DNA from: Flavobacterium chilense
GTDB taxonomy: Bacteria > Bacteroidota > Bacteroidia > Flavobacteriales > Flavobacteriaceae
DNA: 64,000 nt
Reading direction: 5' to 3'
Assembly (NCBI RefSeq): GCF_001602525.1
Contig: NZ_LSYT01000006.1
Coordinates: forward strand, 310,001 to 374,000
The number at the start of each line of letters is the position of its first letter. Position 1 is the first letter of the stretch. Made by a program: the position numbers and the translations under genes. Below the pieces are notes generated by a model. That model was given only the letters and a program-made list of their open reading frames with translations. It did not search any database and was not told the DNA's origin. Shown one piece after another: positions 15,987-24,257 of this stretch.

Positions 15987-16355
15987 TTATTCAAATTTTA
16001 GACTTGCATTTTTTGACATGAGATAAGAAGTAAGTTTTTTTATTTTACCCTTTTCCATTTCAAAAACATCACAAAATACGGCATCTAAAGTATTACCGTT
16101 TTTCATTTTTCCCTGTACAGTGCCTTCGGCAATTACAATATCGTCTTCTTCTACCAGTTTTATAATCTGGATTGTAGGACTTCCAACAAAATTGTCATTT
16201 TCGATTTCCTTGTCAAAAGCTTCTTTACCAATATGCTGATAAATCCCGGGCATTTCCCAAACAATATCATCAGTCAGGCAATCCAGGATTCTTTTATGAT
16301 CACTTACCTGAAAAGCGTTCATATATTCGTATACGGTTTGTTTATTTGGTGTCAT
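15987..16355 (-). CDS. SnoaL-like / NTF2-fold protein
   Basis: A 122-residue protein of NTF2-like cone fold: TVYEYMNAFQVSDHKRILDCLTDDIVWEMPG is the usual SnoaL opening (helix, then a strand ending with W-x-M), followed by the IVIAEGTVQGKMKNG strand and DVFEMEKGKIKKLTSYL. These proteins are small-molecule isomerase or binding folds, and most are unassigned. It is a single gene, convergent with the MazG-like gene. Confidence 0.8.
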   Translation of the reverse strand: MTPNKQTVYEYMNAFQVSDHKRILDCLTDDIVWEMPGIYQHIGKEAFDKEIENDNFVGSPTIQIIKLVEEDDIVIAEGTVQGKMKNGNTLDAVFCDVFEMEKGKIKKLTSYLMSKNASLKFE

Positions 16356-16481
16356 AATTATTTTTTAAGAATGATTACGAAATTTTTTGAGTTTTATAAA
16401 TTTAAGAATTTAAATTATTTTTTAATCAAAATATTGATCTTTAGTTGATTAAATTTTTTGAAGTTGAAATTAAAAAATCAA

Positions 16482-17174
16482 TTACAGATTTTTAGACACA
16501 TTCCAAAAACTCATTTTTCGTCGTGTAACAAAACCTAATTTTTCATAGAGTTTTATAGCTCCCAAATTGCTTTCAACAACATGTAAAAACGGAGTTTTGT
16601 CCTGATCGAATATTCTGTTCACTACATGTGTAATCAATTGTTTGGCATAACCTTTTCCGGTATGGTCCGGATGAGTAATAATAGCACTTACTTCTGTATA
16701 ATGATCCATTTTCATTCGTTCGCCTGTAATCGCAACTAACTGATTGTCCTTGAAAATTCCGAAATAATCTCCCAGTAATACGGTTTTGTTTTTAAAATAT
16801 CCGGGCTGAACCAGATTAACAAGATTCAGTAATTCTTCATAATGCTGATCTGTTAGTTTTACAATCTCAGTTTCGATTTCCAGTCGAATTTTTTCATCAA
16901 TAACCATTTGAAGACAAACTAATTCCTTAACTATTTTTAAGGAATCAGTTAATTCAGGTCTTTCACCAACAATAAAGAAATTTTCGGTTAATGCTGCATA
17001 TTTAATTGTGGCTTCTTTAGTGGTTTCGGGATGTATAAAACCTCCAAATGGACCATAATCAGGATGGTAAAATAGAGTTCCGTTATAATCAACTGCAAAT
17101 GCTTTATGAGTTTCTAACAACGAATTCCAAACCGGATTGTTTAATTTGTGTTCTTCTGTAATTTTCATTTCCAA
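16482..17174 (-). CDS. GNAT family N-acetyltransferase
   Basis: A 230-residue protein. The C-terminal third is a GNAT domain: ITHPDHTGKGYAKQLITHVV carries the acetyl-CoA-binding (Q/R)xxGxG/A pattern, followed by FLHVVESNLGAIKLYEKLGFVTRRKMSFW. The N-terminal half (FAVDYNGTLFYHPDYGPFGGFI) matches the FR47-like group. It is cytosolic and its acceptor is unknown. It lies 14 bp downstream of the esterase gene on the same strand and may be read with it. Confidence 0.85.
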   Translation of the reverse strand: MEMKITEEHKLNNPVWNSLLETHKAFAVDYNGTLFYHPDYGPFGGFIHPETTKEATIKYAALTENFFIVGERPELTDSLKIVKELVCLQMVIDEKIRLEIETEIVKLTDQHYEELLNLVNLVQPGYFKNKTVLLGDYFGIFKDNQLVAITGERMKMDHYTEVSAIITHPDHTGKGYAKQLITHVVNRIFDQDKTPFLHVVESNLGAIKLYEKLGFVTRRKMSFWNVSKNL

Positions 17175-17188
17175 ATCTGTTGTGTGCT

Positions 17189-18055
17189 TTATTCCTTAAT
17201 TGGGTAAAAGAATTTAAAAGAGTTTGCAGTTGCCGGATGCAAAATCGTACCGTGATTTTCAAGAGGGAAATAATCAAAATACACTTTTATGTTTTTGCTT
17301 TTGGTAGCTTTGATTTTTTCTGCAAGCAAATTAGCGTCTACTTCCATAACTCTCGGAATCTGTGTAGGTGTAAGTCCTTCTTTTCCAACGGCAATATAAA
17401 TATCCGTTTGCTGACTGAAATTTTCCTGAAAAATTGCACTGTCAAGATTTAATATTGAGCCATTATTCCACCAGATACTTGGACTCACGATAACATATTT
17501 ATTAAAAAGAGTTGGCTTTTTCAGTAGGATTTCAGTTTCTAATAATCCGCCTAAAGATTGTCCAATAATGGTTTTAGAATTTGTTGTTTTGTATTTTTTA
17601 TCAATAAAGGGCTGTAATTCATTTTCGATAAAAGCGATAAACTTATCAGAATGCCCTGTTGTTGGAAATCTGGTTTTATCATTTTCAACAGTTGTTGGAA
17701 AGGTAAAATCTCTTCTTCGGTCTACAGTTGCAATTCCTACCACAATTGATTTCGGAACCTGATTGATCCATTCAAAACTATTAAATTGTACTAAACCTGC
17801 TATATGTATAAAATCTTCATTGGCAGAACCATCCAACAAATAAATTACAGGATATTTGGTTGCATCTTCGGCTTTATAGCCTTCAGGAAGGTAAATGTTC
17901 AGGATTCTTTTTTCGCCCAGTTCTTTCGATTGAATTTCATCGATAACACCCAGGACAAAAGGTTTTGTGGTTTCGGTCGATTTTGATTTATTAGTCTGGC
18001 TAAAAAGCAGAGCAGAAGTAAAAAGCAATAAACTAAGTGTGATAATTTTATTCAT
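17189..18055 (-). CDS. Exported esterase of the Fes/IroE (esterase D) type
   Basis: A 288-residue alpha/beta hydrolase with a cleavable signal peptide (MNKIITLSLLLFTSALLFSQ). The nucleophile elbow IIGQSLGG places the catalytic serine at residue 167. YPVIYLLDG near residue 70 is the oxyanion-region strand, and ENHGTILHP near the C-terminus carries the catalytic histidine. It resembles periplasmic enterochelin-esterase-like hydrolases of the Pfam 'putative esterase' family. The substrate is unknown. No iron-uptake genes lie nearby, so a siderophore role is not claimed. Confidence 0.85.
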   Translation of the reverse strand: MNKIITLSLLLFTSALLFSQTNKSKSTETTKPFVLGVIDEIQSKELGEKRILNIYLPEGYKAEDATKYPVIYLLDGSANEDFIHIAGLVQFNSFEWINQVPKSIVVGIATVDRRRDFTFPTTVENDKTRFPTTGHSDKFIAFIENELQPFIDKKYKTTNSKTIIGQSLGGLLETEILLKKPTLFNKYVIVSPSIWWNNGSILNLDSAIFQENFSQQTDIYIAVGKEGLTPTQIPRVMEVDANLLAEKIKATKSKNIKVYFDYFPLENHGTILHPATANSFKFFYPIKE

Positions 18056-18140
18056 TTTTGGGTATTTAATAAGCTGTAAAGGCCTTTTTTATTGGGGTTA
18101 AACGAGGATTTATTTATAACGAAAATACGAATTAAATCTG

Positions 18141-18171
18141 AAAAAAAATCCCGCCTTATCTGAGGCGGGAT
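18141..18171 (-). terminator. Terminator of the ArsR-SRPBCC operon
   Basis: An 8-bp perfect stem (18148-18155 and 18164-18171) with an 8-base loop. On the minus strand it is followed by eight T (18141-18148 read in reverse), 27 bp after the last SRPBCC stop codon. Confidence 0.8.
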
Positions 18172-18197
18172 GGTATAAATAAAATTGAAAAGATGTA

Positions 18198-18698
18198 TTA
18201 GGCTCTTGAAGCAAAAACCTTGTCCAGACCTTCCAGAGCCATTGTAAATCCTTCTTTGAAGCCCATTTCTATTATTTTTTCTATATCGGCTAAATTATCA
18301 TGTCTAATCGCAATATCAACAACCGTAAGATCTCCTTGTTCAGAGAAGCTTACATCCCAGTCAGAACGTGGAAAATCTTTATTTATATTTCCCTGACTGT
18401 CTGCAAAAGCGTCCAGGTATTTAAAATTTGATTTTGGAGTTATCGAAGTAAAATCAGCCAGAGCCCAGTGTTCTTCGCCTTCTGGTCCCACCATAGCATA
18501 AAGTCTTTGTCCGCCTTCTTTAAAATCCATGTTTTTTGTTTTAGATTTCCATGGAGCAGGAGCCCACCATTGATCCAGTATTTCAGCTTCTGTCCAGGCT
18601 GACCACACATGATCCAGCGAAGCATTAAATTCACGTTTTACATTTACAGTTTTGTTTTCCTTATCTACAGAAAAATTCATTAAAAGGTTAGATTTCAT
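18198..18698 (-). CDS. SRPBCC (AHSA1-like) protein, second copy
   Basis: A 166-residue START/Bet v1-like protein. VKREFNASLDHVWSAWTEAEILDQWWAPAPW is the diagnostic AHSA1 opening, and the GFKEGFTMALEGLDKVF end forms the long C-terminal helix. It is a clear paralogue of the protein encoded just upstream (18751-19251), with most residues in the first 60 and last 30 the same. Such proteins follow an ArsR gene in many Bacteroidota and bind a small hydrophobic ligand; which one is unknown. It is the last gene of the three-gene operon. Confidence 0.88.
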   Translation of the reverse strand: MKSNLLMNFSVDKENKTVNVKREFNASLDHVWSAWTEAEILDQWWAPAPWKSKTKNMDFKEGGQRLYAMVGPEGEEHWALADFTSITPKSNFKYLDAFADSQGNINKDFPRSDWDVSFSEQGDLTVVDIAIRHDNLADIEKIIEMGFKEGFTMALEGLDKVFASRA

Positions 18699-18750
18699 AT
18701 TATTAGATTTTAGGTTTATTACTATTTGAATTTATTTATCGAATTGTATT

Positions 18751-19251
18751 TTATTTTCTTGCTTCAAAAATTTTATCGAGACTTTTCATCGTAACTGTAA
18801 TTCCTTCTTTAAAGCCCATTTCAATTAATTTTTCTAACTCAGACAAGCTGTCTCGTTTAATTGCAATATCAACAAATGTCGAATTATCCTCTTCAGAGAA
18901 AGAGACACTCCAGTACGAACTTGCAAATTCTGAATTTGGATTCCCTTCTGAATCACAAAAAGTAGAAGCGTATTTAAAATTTGTTTTTGGAGAAATCGAA
19001 GTATAATCAAAAGAACTCCAGCGTTTTTCGCCTTCCAGACCAACCATAGCGTACAATCTTCGTCCGCCTTCCTTAAATTCCATACTTTTTGTCTGAGACT
19101 TAAATGGGGCAGGAGCCCACCATTGGTCTAATATTTCAGCTTCTGTCCAGGCTGACCAAACATCTGACAAAGAAGCATTAAACTCACGTTTTATGTTTAC
19201 CGTTTTGTTTTCTTTATCAACAGTAAAATTCATTAAAAGATTAGATTCCAT
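18751..19251 (-). CDS. SRPBCC (AHSA1-like) protein, first copy
   Basis: A 166-residue paralogue of the following gene with the same AHSA1 signature (IKREFNASLSDVWSAWTEAE, DQWWAPAPF). The start overlaps the 3' end of the ArsR gene by 11 bases, so the two are translationally coupled. The two copies differ mostly in the middle (residues 75-140, the presumed pocket region), which suggests divergence in ligand after duplication. Soluble and cytosolic. Confidence 0.88.
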   Translation of the reverse strand: MESNLLMNFTVDKENKTVNIKREFNASLSDVWSAWTEAEILDQWWAPAPFKSQTKSMEFKEGGRRLYAMVGLEGEKRWSSFDYTSISPKTNFKYASTFCDSEGNPNSEFASSYWSVSFSEEDNSTFVDIAIKRDSLSELEKLIEMGFKEGITVTMKSLDKIFEARK

Positions 19252-19567
19252 TTTCTTTAGATTTTAAATTCATTAATACTTGATCCAGTTGGCTGAAACG
19301 GCTTTCCCAAATTTTCTTGAATTGTTCAAGCCATTCGTCTACTTCTTTCATTTTTTCGATTTTGAGCTGATAGTAAATTTCTCTGCCCAATTTTTTTTCG
19401 TCCAGTAATTCACATTCATTTAAAATTTTAATGTGTTTAGAAACAGCTTGTCTGGTCGTATTAAATTGCTCAGCAATAACATTAGGCGTTAATGCATTGG
19501 TCGCAACCAAAACTAAAATTGCTCTTCGGGTCGGATCGGCAATTGCCTGAAAAATATCTCTTTTCAT
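19241..19567 (-). CDS. ArsR-family winged-helix repressor
   Basis: A 108-residue metal-independent ArsR-type regulator. It opens with MKRDIFQAIADPTRRAILVLV, the usual start of the group. The recognition helix is in FNTTRQAVSKHIKILNECELL, with the wing in KKLGREIYYQL. No cysteine cluster for metal binding is present. It heads an operon with two SRPBCC proteins and overlaps the first by 11 bases. Two GCAAC-N6-GTTGC palindromes flank its promoter, which points to autoregulation. ArsR/SRPBCC pairs are common, but their ligand is not known. Confidence 0.9.
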   Translation of the reverse strand: MKRDIFQAIADPTRRAILVLVATNALTPNVIAEQFNTTRQAVSKHIKILNECELLDEKKLGREIYYQLKIEKMKEVDEWLEQFKKIWESRFSQLDQVLMNLKSKENGI

Positions 19568-19586
19568 TTTTTTAAATATGAATTAC

Positions 19587-19630
19587 GCAACTAATCAGTT
19601 GCAAATATACGCAACTTTTTGGTTGCGCAA
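19587..19630 (-). promoter_or_regulatory. Promoter with two ArsR operator palindromes
   Basis: Two copies of GCAAC-N6-GTTGC lie at 19587-19602 and 19611-19626, 24 bp apart. On the minus strand, the -33 TTG (19628-19630) and the full-consensus -7 box TATATTTG (19602-19609) are 18 bases apart and interleave with the palindromes, so a bound repressor would block RNA polymerase. Confidence 0.75.
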
Positions 19631-19663
19631 TAAATTTTTATGATTTTTTTTAACTTAAAAGAA

Positions 19664-19690
19664 AAAAGACGCATTTTAGGTGCGTCTTTT
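19664..19690. terminator. Terminator of the T9SS protein gene
   Basis: Perfect 10-bp stem AAAAGACGCA / TGCGTCTTTT (19664-19673 and 19681-19690) with a 7-base loop and T/A runs on both sides. It lies between the stop at 19741 and the ArsR promoter and insulates the two. Confidence 0.85.
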
Positions 19691-19740
19691 ATAAATTGGA
19701 TATGTATTATTTATGATGTTTGAATCAATAAAAGGAAAAA

Positions 19741-20799
19741 TTAAATTTTTATAATTTTAAAAGTTTGTACAGCTTTGTTGACTGAAATTTTTGCGATATA
19801 GGTTCCTGGCACTACTTGTGACATATCAATTTGGTCGCTACTTGCATTTATATTTTTATTAATTATTTCCTGACCGAGAACATTGAATATTTTTATGTTT
19901 TCAATATTGTTTTGGTAATTTAAATTTAAAATATTTGTCACAGGATTTGGATAAACAGTAAGTTCTGCTAAGTTGAAAGTTGGTGTGCTTAAAGTTTTTG
20001 GTTTCCATGAAAATGTAGTACCCAATGTTGGTTTAATAGTTGACTGATTTGTAGAACAAGTATAACTAACACTTTTTCCAGCAACTGTAGAGTTCCAACT
20101 ATTGTTTCCAGCGGTTGTTCTGATATTATAATCAGTACTATCAGTACCACCTAATCCAACTTGACAAGACGAACCAGAGTAAGTAAATTGCATGGATCCA
20201 TAAACAACATCGACTATATTTGACGTTTCATGTAATATAATTTGAAAATCAAAACTAGAGTCAGTAGGTGAGTAGTATCTATAATTTTCCCATTGTACAA
20301 CCAATGAACGATTAGGTGCGACTCCAATGGTTGCAATTCTTAAACTTGAATTCAAGGTTGGTATGTTTTGATTAATGACCCCGCTTAGATCAGCATGTAA
20401 TCCAGCAATTCTGTTTCTTAAATAAGGAGGATTTGAAGTATAAGTAGATGATAAGATAGAATACAAGTGCGTGCTTGGAGTCGTTCCCATATCAACTGAA
20501 GGAGTAAGTGAACTTTGTCCAAATGAAATCCAACCGTTAGTTGAAACTCCTACTCTGTCAAAAACAATTCCGTTAAAAGTAAAATCAAAGCCTATAGGGA
20601 ATCCTGGTCCGGTTTGTACTGAACCACCAAGAGCTGAACCTACAAAATAATAATCTTCATTTCTAGTAACTCCTAAAATAGTACCAGTTTTAATTGATGT
20701 ATAAGTACCAACACTTTGAGAAAACTCATAAGAACTAACTTGTGCAGTAGTTTTAAAAAAAGAAAGAGCTAATAATAAGCTAAAAGTAATTTTTTTCAT
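19741..20799 (-). CDS. T9SS type A sorting domain-containing secreted protein
   Basis: A 352-residue protein with a signal peptide (MKKITFSLLLALSFFKTTAQ). The last about 75 residues are a type A sorting domain (LTVYPNPVTNILNLNY, IFNVLGQEII, VPGTYIAKIS, TFKIIKI) that directs export by the type IX system and attachment or release at the surface. The middle (residues 25-270) is beta-rich with FDFTFNGIVFDRVGVSTNGWISFG, seen in secreted Bacteroidota proteins of unknown role. No catalytic motif was recognised. Single gene with its own terminator. Confidence 0.9.
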   Translation of the reverse strand: MKKITFSLLLALSFFKTTAQVSSYEFSQSVGTYTSIKTGTILGVTRNEDYYFVGSALGGSVQTGPGFPIGFDFTFNGIVFDRVGVSTNGWISFGQSSLTPSVDMGTTPSTHLYSILSSTYTSNPPYLRNRIAGLHADLSGVINQNIPTLNSSLRIATIGVAPNRSLVVQWENYRYYSPTDSSFDFQIILHETSNIVDVVYGSMQFTYSGSSCQVGLGGTDSTDYNIRTTAGNNSWNSTVAGKSVSYTCSTNQSTIKPTLGTTFSWKPKTLSTPTFNLAELTVYPNPVTNILNLNYQNNIENIKIFNVLGQEIINKNINASSDQIDMSQVVPGTYIAKISVNKAVQTFKIIKI

Positions 20800-20893
20800 A
20801 TATGTATTTGACTTAAATTTCAGTAAAAATAGAATTTTAAATTAAATTAAGAAGAATTAAATTACTTTTTTATCCAGGGCTTTTACTGTAAAA

Positions 20894-22081
20894 TTATCCT
20901 CTAAATTTATTCCTGACAATAATGTCTTTAATTCGGGTTTTTAAATCTTCTCCTGTATCATAAACCATTTGTTCGTTGTTCGGAAACGGAACAGCGCGTT
21001 TATTAAAGTAGTTGGCATAACTGTCTTCGCAGGCATTTCTGTCTCCTTTATAAGTGGAGTAAATATTCTCAAAAATAAACTCGCTTGTTACCGGAAACGA
21101 TTGTAATAACTGATTGGTTCTTACATCGACATAATCTACTTTTGCTGTAACCTGACAAGATTTAAATTGTCTGAATTCGTATATATTAGCACGTAGTGTT
21201 CTGTAATTATCAACTTTGATCTCTTTTCCTAAACTATCCTTAACGGGTCTTCCGCGGCTGTCTAATAATGTTTTTACACCATCTTTAACCTGTCTTTCCT
21301 TAATGAATTCTTTCTCTTTAATTTGTTCCGGCGAAATATTTATTTGTCTAAAATTGATTACCAGACTATAATCGTACGTTACATTTTTTTGTCTTGCACT
21401 ATGATAAACCGTCCATTTATCATTTAAACCATAAGTTTTAAAATCCAGTAAATCATCCTGAAGCATTTTCGGAATCACCATATTGGTTTCGTTTGTTGCA
21501 TAAACATCTACAAAATCAGTCCCTTTAAACTGTGCATCATCCATCAGTTTTTTGGTGTTTTTATATCCCGGATTGATACTTTCTAAATAGAAAAAGTCAT
21601 CATAAGCCTTTCTAAAATCCATTTTATTATTAGATTTCAAAAGTGCCGAAGCATTTTCATATAAATATTTCGAAAGCGCATTTTTACTGCTCACGATTTG
21701 ATCAGAGTAATTATCAAACAAAAAAGTGGCGTTTTTTCCCTGTTTCAATAAAGGCAACGGCAATAAAGGTCTTATTTTCTCCTGACGATTATTAAGTTGT
21801 AAATACGTATTGTAAATACGCTCAGCATTTGCCGGATTTGCCTCTTTCGACATCATTTCAAGATTACGCATATCCCTGTCTTTTGCCTTTGCAAAGGCTT
21901 CTTCAAGCAAATACACATAATCCTGTTTTCCTTTTGAGTCTTTTTTGGTTCGCAATGCTTCAACCGCACGATTTATGGCGCCGTCGTAATCACCATCGCT
22001 TAAAAGCGATTGAGTGGTTTTTACGCCACATGAAGAAAGTGCTAAAAATAATATTGAAAACAGTATAGTAATTTTTTTCAT
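20894..22081 (-). CDS. Lipoprotein of unknown function
   Basis: A 395-residue protein with an SPII signal (MKKITILFSILFLALSSCGV, lipobox Cys at residue 19). A helical TPR-like N-terminal part (LLSDGDYDGAINRAVEALRTKK) leads into mixed alpha/beta sequence ending in EDLKTRIKDIIVRNKFRG. It resembles large uncharacterised flavobacterial lipoproteins; no enzyme motif is visible. A possible -7 box TATATTTA lies about 35 bp upstream. It stands alone on the minus strand. Confidence 0.75.
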   Translation of the reverse strand: MKKITILFSILFLALSSCGVKTTQSLLSDGDYDGAINRAVEALRTKKDSKGKQDYVYLLEEAFAKAKDRDMRNLEMMSKEANPANAERIYNTYLQLNNRQEKIRPLLPLPLLKQGKNATFLFDNYSDQIVSSKNALSKYLYENASALLKSNNKMDFRKAYDDFFYLESINPGYKNTKKLMDDAQFKGTDFVDVYATNETNMVIPKMLQDDLLDFKTYGLNDKWTVYHSARQKNVTYDYSLVINFRQINISPEQIKEKEFIKERQVKDGVKTLLDSRGRPVKDSLGKEIKVDNYRTLRANIYEFRQFKSCQVTAKVDYVDVRTNQLLQSFPVTSEFIFENIYSTYKGDRNACEDSYANYFNKRAVPFPNNEQMVYDTGEDLKTRIKDIIVRNKFRG

Positions 22082-22196
22082 CCTAAAATGTCCATTGATT
22101 TTGAAGGTGTAAATATATTTCTTTTAATTTTCAACAACTATGCCTTTTTTTAATTTATTTTATGAAGCAGAAAAAACGGTTTTCATAACAACCTTC

Positions 22197-22257
22197 AGTC
22201 CCGCTTTCGCCTTTATCTCTCCATTTCATTACGAGGATACCGGCTCTATCGGGGCTA
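22197..22257 (-). repeat. Dispersed intergenic repeat, copy 1
   Basis: Read on the minus strand, this stretch begins TAGCCCCGATAGA and ends GGCGAAAGCGGGACT. The same start, middle (GGTATCCT, GGAGAGAT) and end occur at 33301-33369 on the plus strand, with about three quarters of the bases alike. Neither copy is in a gene. Confidence 0.7.
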
Positions 22258-22295
22258 GGCCAGGCGATTATTATTCAGTAGCAGAAATATAATTA

Positions 22296-22783
22296 TTATT
22301 CTCTTTCGGCAATTGCCAAACTCCCGTTTACACTTAAAATAATCACATTTTTGCTTTTAGGGTTCACTATAATATTGGCTTCATCTTCGTATAAAAACGA
22401 AATCCAGTATTTACAAATTAAACTCCATGTGGTTTCTATCCCTGAAGATTTGTTCCAGAAAAAGAAAACAATGTCTTCCGCTTTCCAGTTTGTCAAAGGT
22501 TTTACATTTTCTTCGAATGCTTCAATGGTATTATTGTTCCAGTCTTCTTGCCAATTGTATTCTTTTTTAATCTCATTTTTTATTTTCCAGTCTTTGAGAT
22601 CATTTACAAGCATCAGGTGATGTTTGGTTTCAGAAACATATTCCGTCCAAAGTTGAGCACAATAGTAATCTGTTAAAGCTTTTATTTGAGGTTTATCAGC
22701 AACAGCCAGGACAGGATAACAATATTCTTTTCAAAATAATAGAATTTTTCCAGAGCTTCGTATTTATTTATACTCTTTTCCAT
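22296..22783 (-). pseudogene. Conserved hypothetical gene broken by one frameshift
   Basis: The frame starting at 22783 reads MEKSINKYEALEKFYYFEK and then falls out of frame near 22727-22732. From there, a second frame continues EYCYPVLAVADKPQIK..., through the ORF that would start at 22613 and on to a stop at 22296. Inserting one G after the FEK codons joins both into a protein of about 162 residues with a continuous tryptophan-rich sequence (DWNNNTIEAF, WKAEDIVFFFWN). No named family is recognised. It may be a real recent mutation or a sequencing or assembly error. Its start overlaps the upstream gene by 20 bases. Confidence 0.65.
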
Positions 22784-23483
22784 TAAAAATTAGTTTTGAA
22801 GTTTCTTTTTTAATGGTTTCTTTAGAAACACAATCATCCTTTACAGGAGTGTTTACAGTTTTGACAATTTTAGTTTTGACTATAATATTATTAAAGTTAT
22901 GGGTTTGAACCTTGTCCATATCAAAAGCCGAATTACTTTCTTGAAATTCTCCTGCACAATTGGTATCCCATTCTCCGCTGTAATTCGAAACGGTGTAGTT
23001 TTTAAGAACCTGTTTCAAAGAATTTTTATCTGTAATGTACAAGGATAAATTAGTTTCGCCAAAAGGATTGGGCTTACTGCTGCCATTATAATCGACCCTG
23101 ATTCCAAAAGCTCTGGTCGTTTTATTAAGAATGTATAATCCGGTATCAATCGAAATGCCGCTTAACACAAAAGCATCAGATGTCCATGCGCCTGGTTCAA
23201 CAGATTTACAAATTATTTTTCCTGTTGTATTGTTGATTACGACGATATAAGCATCTAATACAAAATAAGAATGTCCTTCATTATCCTGTTCATTGACCTG
23301 ATATTTAGGAATCACCAAAACACTTTTATCTTTATCATATGGTAATACTTTTTGGGTAAAAAGTTCCATATTTACTTGGCTTTCTTTTAGCTTGAGCTGG
23401 CTTAAAACAGTGTTGAGCTGGTCATCATTTTGTGAAAACGAAATTTGAAAACACAATACTAAAGCAAAGAGATATTTTTTCAT
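22764..23483 (-). CDS. Secreted hypothetical protein
   Basis: A 239-residue protein with a signal peptide of the SPI type (MKKYLFALVLCFQISFSQ). The mature part is beta-rich, with VLVIPKYQVNEQDNEGHSYFVLDAYIVVINNTTGKII suggesting a repeated-strand fold, but no family is recognised. It overlaps the upstream lipoprotein gene by 4 bases (ATGA), so the two are translationally coupled, and it overlaps the broken gene downstream by 20 bases. Confidence 0.7.
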   Translation of the reverse strand: MKKYLFALVLCFQISFSQNDDQLNTVLSQLKLKESQVNMELFTQKVLPYDKDKSVLVIPKYQVNEQDNEGHSYFVLDAYIVVINNTTGKIICKSVEPGAWTSDAFVLSGISIDTGLYILNKTTRAFGIRVDYNGSSKPNPFGETNLSLYITDKNSLKQVLKNYTVSNYSGEWDTNCAGEFQESNSAFDMDKVQTHNFNNIIVKTKIVKTVNTPVKDDCVSKETIKKETSKLIFNGKEYK

Positions 23484-24217
23484 CGTTTTACATCTTCTAT
23501 ATTGATTAAATTGAATTTTTTGATTGCCGGATTAAATTCATAGTTCAAAGTATTTCCTTTAAAACAGCTTTTCGATTCTTCGAGTAAAGAATTTATAATG
23601 TGTAATTTTTTTGTGCCAATAAATTCGTATTCAAAACCAATGTAATTGTCTTTAAATGATTCTAGGCATTTCTCATCAGTTTCATCAATTATTAAAGTCG
23701 TTAAAAAGTGGTCAAAAACGTCTTTAAATGGTATATATGTTAACTGTCCGTTTAAGTACTCGAATGCCATAAACTGATTTCCATCACCAACGATATCATC
23801 AGTAAGTACAATATAATTATTGGGTTTTATTTTGTAGATCGACAAAATCCAGCTTCCGTCAACAACTCCAATCCTAATTGTGTTTGGTTGTATAAGTGCA
23901 ATATTAGAAAAATGATCCCTTGACGGGAGTGTATAGTTGTTTTTTTGTATTTTCCGGACATATTCAATTCTGTCTGCTTTTTGCCATTCCCAGCTTGCCA
24001 TTGAACTGTCTGGCAAAATGGTAAGAATGTCTAATAGGTTTTTATGCTCGAGATAATTAATTCTTAAAGTGTCCGGTTTTTCAATATCATCATTTTCTGT
24101 TTCAGCCTTTAAGGTATCTTGCAAGTTTTTATTAATGATATTAGGATCCGGTTTTTCTTCATTCTTTTTACAGGAAAATATAAGCAGAAAGGAAAGGGAT
24201 AGTAGTAATTGTTTCAT
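23480..24217 (-). CDS. Lipoprotein of unknown function
   Basis: A 245-residue protein when started at 24217, where a proper SPII signal begins: MKQLLLSLSFLLIFSCKKNE with the lipobox Cys at residue 16. A longer open frame to 24448 exists but overlaps the upstream gene and would bury the signal peptide, so it is rejected. The body (SWEWQKADRIEYVRKIQKNN, LNYEFNPAIKKFNLINIEDV) has no recognised domain. It is coupled to the next gene by an ATGA overlap. Confidence 0.75.
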   Translation of the reverse strand: MKQLLLSLSFLLIFSCKKNEEKPDPNIINKNLQDTLKAETENDDIEKPDTLRINYLEHKNLLDILTILPDSSMASWEWQKADRIEYVRKIQKNNYTLPSRDHFSNIALIQPNTIRIGVVDGSWILSIYKIKPNNYIVLTDDIVGDGNQFMAFEYLNGQLTYIPFKDVFDHFLTTLIIDETDEKCLESFKDNYIGFEYEFIGTKKLHIINSLLEESKSCFKGNTLNYEFNPAIKKFNLINIEDVKR

Positions 24218-24257
24218 CTTTAGAGAATCATTAATTATTGTAAAAAGCTGTATTATG

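Noticed and set aside
17189..18055. Siderophore esterase assignment
   Set aside because: The fold fits, but no iron-uptake genes are nearby and no substrate residues can be read from sequence.
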